From Bacteroidaceae bacterium (lineage in GTDB: Bacteria; Bacteroidota; Bacteroidia; Bacteroidales; Bacteroidaceae), in NCBI GenBank assembly GCA_017524545.1, contig JAFXVN010000013.1, forward strand, positions 1 to 64,000: a DNA stretch of 64,000 bases, read 5' to 3'. Positions 50,921-58,183 of the stretch are shown piece after piece (within the stretch, counting starts at the first letter, position 1; every line of letters starts with the position of its first letter). The notes below the pieces were generated by a model that saw only the letters and a program-made list of their open reading frames with translations, searched no databases and had not been told where the DNA came from. A program made the position numbers and the translations under genes.

Positions 50921-53197
50921 TCAGAACTCAAATCCAAGGTTCAGGTAAAAATATGGTTTCTTCGTGCGGTTGCTGTAACCGAATGTTGCTCCTACAGGAC
51001 CAAAGAGCGTGCTGAAGTAATAGGCGCCCTGAACGCCGATCAGTGTCCTGTTCTTGAACAGCTCATTCAGTTTTTCGGCCTGCTGCGCACCGGCAACGCG
51101 GAGCTGGACATAGTGCTTGGAGGCTATGCGCAGCTGTGCCTGAAGCTGTGCTGCGACAAACTGCTTGTTGACATACTCGATGTAGCCGATGCCGGCAAAG
51201 GGCATCTGTTGTTCAAGGTAATGGCCGAACCATTCACCGCCCACCATATTGCCGAAGACGGGGGGGACAACGTCGCCGAGAAGCAGACGCCCATATACCA
51301 TTGGCTGGATGACGAAGCGGCGGCCTATCCCGAACGACTCGCGCCAGTTGGCACTGATATCGCTCATGCCGGTCTTGCCATCGAGCTTTATGAAATTGTC
51401 TGTCAGGTAGGCATACTCCGCTTTGAAGCGGGTGCCACGTGTGGGGAAGTACCAGTCGTCCTCGCTGTTATAGTTGATGCGGGCACGATAACTGTAGAAG
51501 TGCTCGTTTTTGAGCGCGTTGCCGGACGATTCGTTCGACGCTAGCTTGTCGTGATAGTGCATGTAGTCCCATCGCAAACCAGCCTGGAAGTTGAAGTGGC
51601 GGAAGTCGAAGTTGATGGGTATGGCCTCTGCCTTGGACTGGGTGTAAAGAACGCTGTAGTCGCGGCCGCCACGGAGATAGACATCTATATCGTTGCGCCA
51701 GAAAGTGTAGCTGATTGTGGGACGGGTGAAACTGCGGGGATGGACGGTAAGCTCGCCACGCGCCATGATGCGCTTGCCCAACCGCACGGTTATGTCGGTG
51801 TTCATCGGCACGGCTGTCTTCATCGGGATGTCAAGCCCTAACTGGACTGCGGCATACTCTTCCGAATCAAAGCGGAAGCCTGCATAAACCTGCGCCGACT
51901 TGCGGTCGCCAGCCGTGAGGACAACACGCACTCCGTCGCCCTCTGGCACCAAGCGGCACTCTGCGGTCTTATAGAAGAGGTCGATGCGCATGGATGTCGT
52001 GAGTTGCTGCTCCAGCTTGGCATCGATGCTGTCCGTCTTCTGCAAGTGGAACTTCTGGCTGAGGAAACGCTCGTCCTGCGGTGTCATGTTCTCGAACGTA
52101 TAGCCCGACACACGCTGACGTGCACTCAGCACCTGCGGACGTAGGGGTTGCAGGATGGTGGGCTGGAACGATTCGTCGATGCCGATGCGCTTCTTCAGGG
52201 CTATCAACTCGTCCCAATGGGACATAGCCTCTTCCTCACCACGGCGGATGAGCGTGTCTATGGCAGCCGGCGTGAAGCTTGCCGAACCGTAGCCTGTCGT
52301 GTTCACACGGATAGCCACGTCGGTAATGGCGAGATTATCGTCGTACTTGTTCTTACAGTTCACATCGACTATCTGGCTCAGGACACCCATCGTGCCTTTA
52401 ATGTCGTCGGCGGTCTTCGGCGCACCCTGCACAGTGACGCCGATGATGATGTCGGCCCCCATCTCGCGTGCAATGTCCGCAGGATAGTTGTTTTTCAAGC
52501 CGCCATCGACCAGCAGCATGTCGCCAAGCCTGACAGGAGCGAAGGCAGCAGGAATGGCCATCGAAGCACGCATGGCCTGTGGCAGCCGCCCGCTGTGGAA
52601 ATCGACCTCGCTGTTGTCGATGATGTTCGTTGCCACACAAGCAAATGGGATTTTCAAGTCACGGCTGAAGTCGAGGGAGTCTGTATAGCCTGTGCAGAGC
52701 TGCCCGAACAGTTCGGCAAGGTTCTTGCCCTTGATGATGCCGGCATCGCTGGATTTGTTGGATTTGTGTTTACCCAGGATGATGCTTGTCGTCAGGGGAT
52801 AGGTATATTGTTTGCGGCGGTCTGCGAGGCTCTGGTTGCGCAGGTCTTCCTTGTCGGTGATGACGTAGCCCCAGTCCAATGTGCGCACTGTCGAGTCGAG
52901 CACATTGGCATTGTAGCCAATGGCATACAGACCGCCAATGATGCTGCCCATCGATGTGCCGGTTACGATGTCAACTGGAATGCCAGCACGCTCCAGCACC
53001 TTCAGCGCTCCGATATGCGCCATGCCCTTCGCGCCGCCGCCGCTGAGCACAACGGCCACCTTCTTCCTGTCTCTGACATTGTCCTGCTCGGCACTCGCTG
53101 AATGGAAAGGGAAAAAGGTGAACAGGGAAAACAGGAAAACATTCAGCACCAGCATCCTTTTCCCCATAACTTCCTTATATTTATCTTTTCCGTTCAT
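50921..53197 (-). CDS. Patatin-like phospholipase with outer-membrane beta-barrel
   Basis: 758 residues. Signal peptide ending SASAE (start could also be Met11 at 53167). The patatin domain has oxyanion GGGAKGMAHIGAL, nucleophile Ser in GTSMGSI and the catalytic Asp in DGGLKNNYP. A POTRA-like stretch follows (about 350-420), then a barrel to the final Phe (PYFYLNLGFEF), as in PlpD-type proteins that combine a patatin passenger with a BamA-like pore. It could release or expose a phospholipase at the surface. Ten bases upstream of the NMT1 gene. Confidence 0.92.
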   Translation of the reverse strand: MNGKDKYKEVMGKRMLVLNVFLFSLFTFFPFHSASAEQDNVRDRKKVAVVLSGGGAKGMAHIGALKVLERAGIPVDIVTGTSMGSIIGGLYAIGYNANVLDSTVRTLDWGYVITDKEDLRNQSLADRRKQYTYPLTTSIILGKHKSNKSSDAGIIKGKNLAELFGQLCTGYTDSLDFSRDLKIPFACVATNIIDNSEVDFHSGRLPQAMRASMAIPAAFAPVRLGDMLLVDGGLKNNYPADIAREMGADIIIGVTVQGAPKTADDIKGTMGVLSQIVDVNCKNKYDDNLAITDVAIRVNTTGYGSASFTPAAIDTLIRRGEEEAMSHWDELIALKKRIGIDESFQPTILQPLRPQVLSARQRVSGYTFENMTPQDERFLSQKFHLQKTDSIDAKLEQQLTTSMRIDLFYKTAECRLVPEGDGVRVVLTAGDRKSAQVYAGFRFDSEEYAAVQLGLDIPMKTAVPMNTDITVRLGKRIMARGELTVHPRSFTRPTISYTFWRNDIDVYLRGGRDYSVLYTQSKAEAIPINFDFRHFNFQAGLRWDYMHYHDKLASNESSGNALKNEHFYSYRARINYNSEDDWYFPTRGTRFKAEYAYLTDNFIKLDGKTGMSDISANWRESFGIGRRFVIQPMVYGRLLLGDVVPPVFGNMVGGEWFGHYLEQQMPFAGIGYIEYVNKQFVAAQLQAQLRIASKHYVQLRVAGAQQAEKLNELFKNRTLIGVQGAYYFSTLFGPVGATFGYSNRTKKPYFYLNLGFEF

Positions 53198-53239
53198 ATT
53201 TCCATCCTTTACTTTCTCACCCTTTCACCTTTTCACCTT

Positions 53240-54115
53240 TTAATAATAAAGGTGTTTCCCAGCTGCAAGGGTGTTGAGCATGAGCATACAGATTGTCATA
53301 GGCCCTACGCCGCCAGGGACAGGCGTAATGTATGAGCAGAGCGGTGCGACGTTCTCGAAGTCCACGTCACCCTGGAGGCGGAAGCCGCTCTTCTTCGTGG
53401 CATCGGGAACACGGGTTGTACCCACATCGATGACCACGGCTCCCGGCTTCACCATGTCTGCCTTCAGGAAGGATGGCTGGCCGATGGCAGCGATGATGAT
53501 GTCTGCCTGCTGGCATTCCTCCCGGAGCGTCTTACTGCGGCTATGGCAGACGGTGACTGTGCTGTCGCCATACTGCTTCTGCATCATAAGCTGTGCCATA
53601 GGCTTGCCCACAATGTTGCTGCGCCCGAGGATGACGCACTTCCGTCCGCTTGTGGGAATCTCGTAACGCTTGAGCAGCTCCAGGATGCCCTTGGGCGTTG
53701 CGCTGATGTAGCAGGGCAGACCTATTGCCATGCGCCCCACGTTGATGGGATGGAAGCCGTCCACGTCCTTGCGGTAGTCGATGGCCTCGATGACCTTCTG
53801 TTCGCTGATGTGCTTGGGGAGAGGAAGCTGCACGATGAAGCCGTCCACCTCGGGGTCGCTATTCAATCGCGACACACAGGACAGGAGTTCCTGCTCGGTG
53901 ATGTCGTCCTCGAAGCGGAGTAAGGTGCTCTGGAAGCCGCAGGCCTCGCAAGCCAACACTTTGTTGCGGACGTATGTCTCGCTGCCTCCGTCGTGCCCGA
54001 CGAGGATGGCTGCCAAGTGCGGACGCTTGCCGCCGCGAGCCACGATGTCCTCTACCTCTGCCTTAATCTCTGCCTTGATGGTGGCAGCCGTCTGTTTTCC
54101 GTCTATCAATTGCAT
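53240..54115 (-). CDS. folD: Methylenetetrahydrofolate dehydrogenase/cyclohydrolase
   Basis: 291 residues, bifunctional C1 enzyme of the cytoplasm. Motifs: [65 protein letters not shown] and [16 protein letters not shown]. Normal length. Downstream of ffh on the same strand with a 112-base gap holding a half palindromic element. Confidence 0.97.
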   Translation of the reverse strand: MQLIDGKQTAATIKAEIKAEVEDIVARGGKRPHLAAILVGHDGGSETYVRNKVLACEACGFQSTLLRFEDDITEQELLSCVSRLNSDPEVDGFIVQLPLPKHISEQKVIEAIDYRKDVDGFHPINVGRMAIGLPCYISATPKGILELLKRYEIPTSGRKCVILGRSNIVGKPMAQLMMQKQYGDSTVTVCHSRSKTLREECQQADIIIAAIGQPSFLKADMVKPGAVVIDVGTTRVPDATKKSGFRLQGDVDFENVAPLCSYITPVPGGVGPMTICMLMLNTLAAGKHLYY

Positions 54116-54120
54116 AAAAG

Positions 54121-54153
54121 ACCCTCTCTAACTCTCCCTTAAAGGGAGAGGAC
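54121..54153. repeat. Half copy of the folC-type palindromic element
   Basis: CTCTCCCTT-AAAGGGAGAG hairpin at 54132-54150 preceded by AGACCCTCTCTAA-type arm sequence, resembling one half of the element at 6809-6900. The remainder of the gap to ffh is A/T-rich AATTGTAAAT sequence. Confidence 0.6.
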
Positions 54154-54227
54154 ATAAAATTACCAAATAATCAAATTGTAAATAAATTGTAAATCGTAAA
54201 TCGTTAAATTGTAAATGAAACAGATGG

Positions 54228-55565
54228 TTAGAATGGTGCCCGTCCTTTCATCATGGCGGCCATCTGCTGCATTTTGTTCTTGTCTGTCACCAGTTTCATC
54301 ATCTTGCGCGTCTGGTCGAACTGCTTAATGAGCCGATTCACCTCCTGTACGTTCGTACCCGAACCCTTGGCAATGCGCATACGGCGACTGGTGTTGAGGC
54401 ACTCGGGGTGTGTCCTCTCCTTGGGAGTCATACTGAGAATGATGGCCTCAATGTTCTTGAAGGCATTGTCGTCGATGTCCATGTCCTTGATGGCTTTGCC
54501 CACGCCAGGTATCATGCCGGCCAAGTCCTTCAGGTTGCCCATCTTCTTGATTTGCTGAATCTGCTTGTAGAAGTCGTTGAAGTCGAACTGGTTCTTCTGA
54601 ATCTTCTTCTCTAAGCGGCGGGCTTCCTCCTCGTCGTACTGCTCCTGCGCCCTCTCCACGAGCGACACGATGTCGCCCATGCCGAGGATGCGGTCGGCCA
54701 TACGGCTGGGGTGGAAGGGGTCGAGGGCTTCCATCTTCTCGCCTGTGCCAACGAACTTGATGGGCTTATTCACGACGCTGCGGATGCTAAGTGCCGCACC
54801 GCCTCGGGTATCACCGTCGAGCTTGGTGAGGATGACACCCGTATAGTCGAGACGGTCGTTGAACACCTTCGCCGTGTTGACGGCATCCTGGCCGGTCATG
54901 GCATCCACGACGAAGAGGATTTCGTCGGGCTGCACGGCATCGCGGATGTCCTGAATCTGCTGCATCAGCTCCTCATCGACGGCCTGACGGCCTGCGGTAT
55001 CGATGATGAGCACATCGTGTCCCTTCGCTTTCGCGTGCTGGATGGCATTCTTGGCCACAAGGACAGGGTCTGTGGCGCCTTCCTCCATATAGACAGGCAC
55101 TCCTACCTGCTCGCCAAGCACACGCAGCTGCTCCATAGCAGCGGGGCGGAAGGTGTCGCAGGCGGCCAACAGGGGATTCTTGCTTCGCTTCTCGTGCAGG
55201 AGTTTTGCCAGCTTGCCGCTCATGGTGGTCTTACCCGCACCGTTCAAGCCTGCCATGAGGATGATGGCGGGGTGTCCCTTGAGGTTCATGTCGGTGGTCT
55301 CGCCACCCATAAGCTCGGTCAGCTCGTCGTGAACAATCTTCACCATCAGCTGCTGTGGCTTGATGGCGGTCAGGACATTTTGCCCCAGTGCCTTCTGCTT
55401 GACGGTGTCGGTGAAGGTTTTCGCCACTTTGTAGTTGACATCGGCATCGAGCAAGGCACGACGCACGTCCTTCAGCGTCTCTGCAACATTGATTTCGGTG
55501 ATTTTGCCTTCACCTTTCAGAATCTTGAACGACCTCTCAAGCCGTTCACTTAAGTTCTCAAACAT
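54228..55565 (-). CDS. ffh: Signal recognition particle protein Ffh
   Basis: 445 residues. The N domain is followed by the G domain with LNGAGKTTMSGKLAKLL, DTFRPAAMEQL, DTAGRQ and TKLDGDTRGGAALS, then a methionine-rich M domain with QMAAMMKGRAPF at its end. It binds 4.5S RNA and signal peptides for co-translational membrane targeting. Confidence 0.97.
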   Translation of the reverse strand: MFENLSERLERSFKILKGEGKITEINVAETLKDVRRALLDADVNYKVAKTFTDTVKQKALGQNVLTAIKPQQLMVKIVHDELTELMGGETTDMNLKGHPAIILMAGLNGAGKTTMSGKLAKLLHEKRSKNPLLAACDTFRPAAMEQLRVLGEQVGVPVYMEEGATDPVLVAKNAIQHAKAKGHDVLIIDTAGRQAVDEELMQQIQDIRDAVQPDEILFVVDAMTGQDAVNTAKVFNDRLDYTGVILTKLDGDTRGGAALSIRSVVNKPIKFVGTGEKMEALDPFHPSRMADRILGMGDIVSLVERAQEQYDEEEARRLEKKIQKNQFDFNDFYKQIQQIKKMGNLKDLAGMIPGVGKAIKDMDIDDNAFKNIEAIILSMTPKERTHPECLNTSRRMRIAKGSGTNVQEVNRLIKQFDQTRKMMKLVTDKNKMQQMAAMMKGRAPF

Positions 55566-55630
55566 CTATAATTTACCATTTAATCATTTAACCATTTACC
55601 ATTTATCTACATCGAAAGGCAGATATGTCT

Positions 55631-56221
55631 TTAGATGTTTATAATTCTCTCGACCAGTGGCATGACGACGTGGCTCAGCACTTTGTCGTTGAGGAAGTGT
55701 TCGCCGTCGAAGAGCTGCATCTGCTCCTTGCCGTAGTGTTTCAGGAAGTCAGCCTGGCAGTTGACGAGCTTGTCCTGCGTGCCGAAGAGTCCCCAGACGC
55801 TGGACTTCTCCTCCGGGGTGATGCCCTTGAAGCTGTCCTTCTCCACCTGCTGGAAAGCCTGTATCATCGCCTTATCGACCTTGAACTCCGTCTGTCCGTC
55901 CTGCCGCTTATTACGGAACTCGCGCCGCCCCATCCCCCGGAAGGTCAGCAACCGAGCCATGTGGAAGGATGGGTTGACCAATATCCTCTTCACGCCCCTG
56001 AGCTGTTCGCCATAGAGCGCGCCCATGCTGGTAGCGACGATAAGGTCGGGCTGCTCCTTTTCCACCAGTGCCTTCAGGAAGGCAATGGCCTCCAATGGGT
56101 CAACAGGCACGTCGGGACTTACCACCTGCCCCCCTTTCGGGTAGAGGTGGTTGCGCATCTGCGTGGCGGAGCCTGTACTGCCCGCAGAGGCAAAGCCATG
56201 TATGTAGAGCACTTTTTTCAT
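55631..56221 (-). CDS. YqiA/YcfP-like alpha/beta-hydrolase
   Basis: 196 residues. LYIHGFASAGSTGSATQ at the N-terminus, the nucleophile elbow ATSMGALYGEQ, GTQDKLVNC with the acid residue and the final His in FDGEHFLND complete a Ser-Asp-His triad typical of small esterases in the UPF0227/YqiA group. Substrate unknown. The -7 box at 56227-56234 lies so near the ATG that the transcript is practically leaderless. Confidence 0.88.
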   Translation of the reverse strand: MKKVLYIHGFASAGSTGSATQMRNHLYPKGGQVVSPDVPVDPLEAIAFLKALVEKEQPDLIVATSMGALYGEQLRGVKRILVNPSFHMARLLTFRGMGRREFRNKRQDGQTEFKVDKAMIQAFQQVEKDSFKGITPEEKSSVWGLFGTQDKLVNCQADFLKHYGKEQMQLFDGEHFLNDKVLSHVVMPLVERIINI

Positions 56222-56226
56222 GCCTG

Positions 56227-56234
56227 CAAAGGTA
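56227..56234 (-). promoter_or_regulatory. -7 box for the YqiA-like gene
   Basis: The minus strand reads TACCTTTG five bases upstream of the ATG at 56221. A leader of roughly zero to three bases is implied. Confidence 0.45.
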
Positions 56235-56400
56235 CGAAATAATTAAGAAATATGGGTTATGAATGAAGAATTATTTGAGCTTACCTGTTGAAAATGCTTA
56301 ACCCCACTCACAGAAAAACGAAGATAGGTACGCAACAAAGGAACTTTTGTGATAATTCATGGCTAATTACGAGATGCCGAAGTCCGTGCTTAGAAAAACT

Positions 56401-56460
56401 GTTTCGCACGCGGAAACACTTTGTTTCACGGGCGAAACAAACTGTTTCCACACGCGAAAC
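56401..56460. repeat. Three tandem GTTTC-GAAAC hairpin units
   Basis: Units 56401-56417, 56423-56438 and 56444-56460 each have GTTTC and GAAAC arms around a G/C-rich 6-7 base core (GCACGCG, ACGGGC, CACACGC), at 21-22 base period. The 56222-56565 gap holds this array and the hairpin at 56490-56521 and no believable gene. Confidence 0.75.
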
Positions 56461-56489
56461 AAAAACAAACAATAGCTTATAAACACAAA

Positions 56490-56521
56490 GAGGGTGTGCC
56501 AATTCAGTTTGACACACCCTC
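56490..56521 (-). terminator. Hairpin terminator of the winged-helix gene
   Basis: GAGGGTGTG (56490-56498) pairs with CACACCCTC (56513-56521). On the minus strand it is followed by TTTGTGTTT. A second hairpin (AGTCCT 56532-56537, AGGACT 56548-56553) lies just before it. Confidence 0.6.
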
Positions 56522-56565
56522 ATAGTTTTCAAGTCCTCCTCGGAGGAAGGACTGCGGGATTCTAC

Positions 56566-56766
56566 TTACTTCAGAGTGACAGTGATTACCTTATCTTCCT
56601 CTGCCACTTCCAGCTTGTCCTCGCGGAGCAGCCAGCCGAGAGCCAGGAACAAGTCCTTGTCGGTCTTAATCTTGGCGGCCTTCTTCAGGTCCTTAGTGTT
56701 CATAGCACCATTCTCGTTGAGGGCAGTCCATACGGCACCTGCCAATGTTCCAACTGTTTCAGTCAT
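56566..56766 (-). CDS. Small winged-helix protein (DUF2582-like)
   Basis: 66 residues: VGTLAGAVWTALNENGAMNT, then DLKKAAKIKTDKDLFLALGW, then LLREDKLEVAEEDKVITVTL, a complete small winged helix-turn-helix. This compact family is common in Bacteroidetes and often abundant; the DNA target is unknown. The -7 box is at 56832-56839, giving a leader of about 60 bases. Confidence 0.85.
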   Translation of the reverse strand: MTETVGTLAGAVWTALNENGAMNTKDLKKAAKIKTDKDLFLALGWLLREDKLEVAEEDKVITVTLK

Positions 56767-56831
56767 AATTTTAGGATTTTTTGTTTGTTATTCCTTTATC
56801 AATCTGTTTACTATCTCTTTCAATTCACGTG

Positions 56832-56839
56832 CAAAGGTA
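56832..56839 (-). promoter_or_regulatory. -7 box for the winged-helix gene
   Basis: The minus strand reads TACCTTTG 65 bases upstream of the ATG at 56766. Confidence 0.5.
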
Positions 56840-56945
56840 CGGCAAAAAATTGAAAGGAGAAAAGGAAAAGGCAAAAAATATATGTTCTATGGCATGTTTT
56901 TGACATTTATCAAGTGAAGGGGGACGTTTATTTCGGGGAAAAGTA

Positions 56946-56953
56946 TATCTTTG
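56946..56953 (+). promoter_or_regulatory. -7 box for the lipoprotein-regulator pair
   Basis: TATCTTTG, with a start site expected near 56960. This favours the ATG at 56997 over an in-frame ATG at 56964. Confidence 0.5.
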
Positions 56954-56996
56954 CGGCTCAAAAATGCTTTGGCAGCATGATATTTATGTCGAATTT

Positions 56997-57407
56997 ATGA
57001 AAAAGGTATTAGCCATACTCTGCACGGGTGCGCTGCTCATCTGCGGCGCCTGCAAGCGCGAGACGAAGGACGAGAGGTTCCTGCACGACCTCCAGCTGTT
57101 CACACAGAAGGAATGCCCCAAGTTCGTTGACCCAAACATCCGCATGGACAGCATCTGCTACGACATCGGAACCCGAACACGGACGGAATACTATACGGTT
57201 TTCAACCAGCTTGACAAGGACTCCATCTACACCAACGATGCGCTCATCAATCCTTTCCGCGAAGCCATTCAGAAGGAGCTGAAGAACAGCATACAGCTGA
57301 AGTTATACAAGGACGAGGGCATCACCTTCTGCTACGACTACCGCAGCAACACGACAGGCAAGAAGCTGCTCGTGCTGACCTTCACGAAGGAAGATTATGG
57401 GAATTGA
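56997..57407 (+). CDS. Small lipoprotein of unknown function
   Basis: 136 residues from ATG 56997. The N-terminus MKKVLAILCTGALLICGAC has a lipobox with lipidated Cys19. The mature part is a small alpha/beta domain (YDIGTRTRTEYYTVFNQLD, then GITFCYDYRSNTTGKKLLVL) whose shape recalls small Bacteroidetes lipoproteins of no assigned role. It overlaps the following regulator gene by 11 bases, so it may be a sensor or accessory for that regulator (inference). Confidence 0.75.
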   Translation: MKKVLAILCTGALLICGACKRETKDERFLHDLQLFTQKECPKFVDPNIRMDSICYDIGTRTRTEYYTVFNQLDKDSIYTNDALINPFREAIQKELKNSIQLKLYKDEGITFCYDYRSNTTGKKLLVLTFTKEDYGN

Positions 57408-58113
57408 AACAATCCATTACGCAGACATACTTGTTGATACAGCCTCGCACCAGACCATGCAGTCGGGCAAGGCTGTGATGCTCACCGATACCGAATACCG
57501 CCTGCTGCTGTATCTGCTCAGGCATCAGGGTGTGGTGTGCCGGCGCGACGACATCATCGAGGGCGTATGGGGCGAGAGGTTCCTCTACGACACAGGCACA
57601 CTCGACGTGCACCTCTCATCGCTCCGCCACAAACTGGGCTGGACGAAGGAAGGTCCCGTCAAGGCCGTCCGGGGCGTGGGCCTCATCCTGCCGCACGAAG
57701 CACCCGCATCGGGCATTGTGAAAATCGACGCCTTCCTGCGCGAACTGCTGATGTGCCACGAGGATGCACTTCGCACGAAAGACATACACTGCTACCTGCA
57801 ACTCACCCCCTTCGTCTATGAGATTCTGGTGGATGAAGCCATCCTCCGACAGATATTCTCCGCCGTCTTCTCCCTCTTCCTCAGACATGCCCCCGAGGGC
57901 GCAAGATGGGAGATTGCGTCGCAGCTGACCATTCGCGAATACACGCTGACCCTGACCTCGACAGGCTCATGCCCCGACTATGCAGAGATGCAGACAGCCC
58001 GCCAGCAGGCAGCATTCCTCGGCATCCCCATCCGCATGGGCAACCGCCATACTACCGAGGGCGACATCATGGGCGTGGAACTTTCAATTCCGATGGACAA
58101 CACCGAATCTTAA
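57397..58113 (+). CDS. OmpR-type winged helix fused to a degenerate kinase ATPase domain
   Basis: 238 residues. Residues about 8-105 form a PhoB/OmpR DNA-binding domain (LTDTEYRLLLYLLRHQGVVC, then DTGTLDVHLSSLRHKLGW, then VRGVGLIL). There is no receiver domain. The rest resembles the ATP-binding domain of a histidine kinase: VDEAILRQIFSAVFSLFLRH and APEGARWEIA align with the usual DEALLRQxLxNLLxNAxKxxPEGG pattern, but the N-box Asn is absent. So it probably binds no ATP in the usual way and may serve as a dimer or sensing domain. Its stop codon lies within the tandem repeats upstream of the TonB receptor gene. Confidence 0.8.
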   Translation: MGIETIHYADILVDTASHQTMQSGKAVMLTDTEYRLLLYLLRHQGVVCRRDDIIEGVWGERFLYDTGTLDVHLSSLRHKLGWTKEGPVKAVRGVGLILPHEAPASGIVKIDAFLRELLMCHEDALRTKDIHCYLQLTPFVYEILVDEAILRQIFSAVFSLFLRHAPEGARWEIASQLTIREYTLTLTSTGSCPDYAEMQTARQQAAFLGIPIRMGNRHTTEGDIMGVELSIPMDNTES

Positions 58114-58128
58114 GGCAATCTTAAGGCA
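58107..58128 (+). promoter_or_regulatory. Two perfect tandem 11-bp repeats, likely operator
   Basis: ATCTTAAGGCA occurs twice without a gap (58107-58117, 58118-58128), ending 18 bases before the -7 box at 58147, that is, at the -33 position. PhoB/OmpR-type proteins typically bind 11-bp direct repeats that replace a -35 element, and such a domain is encoded immediately upstream. Confidence 0.7.
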
Positions 58129-58146
58129 AAACCGAACCTTTTGCCG

Positions 58147-58154
58147 TAACTTTG
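58147..58154 (+). promoter_or_regulatory. -7 box for the TonB-dependent receptor
   Basis: TAACTTTG, about 30 bases upstream of the ATG at 58184. There is no TTTG at -33; its place is taken by the tandem repeats. Confidence 0.6.
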
Positions 58155-58183
58155 CAGGCAGTTAAACAAAACCTCTTTCTACG

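Noticed and set aside
56401..56460. CRISPR-like array
   Set aside because: The three units are palindromes with variable cores separated by 5 bases. There are no constant long repeats, no 30-40 base spacers and no cas genes.
56308..56532. A 74-codon frame on the minus strand in the gap at 56.3-56.5 kb
   Set aside because: It runs through the hairpin array and the terminator, its protein looks random, and it has no supporting start signal.
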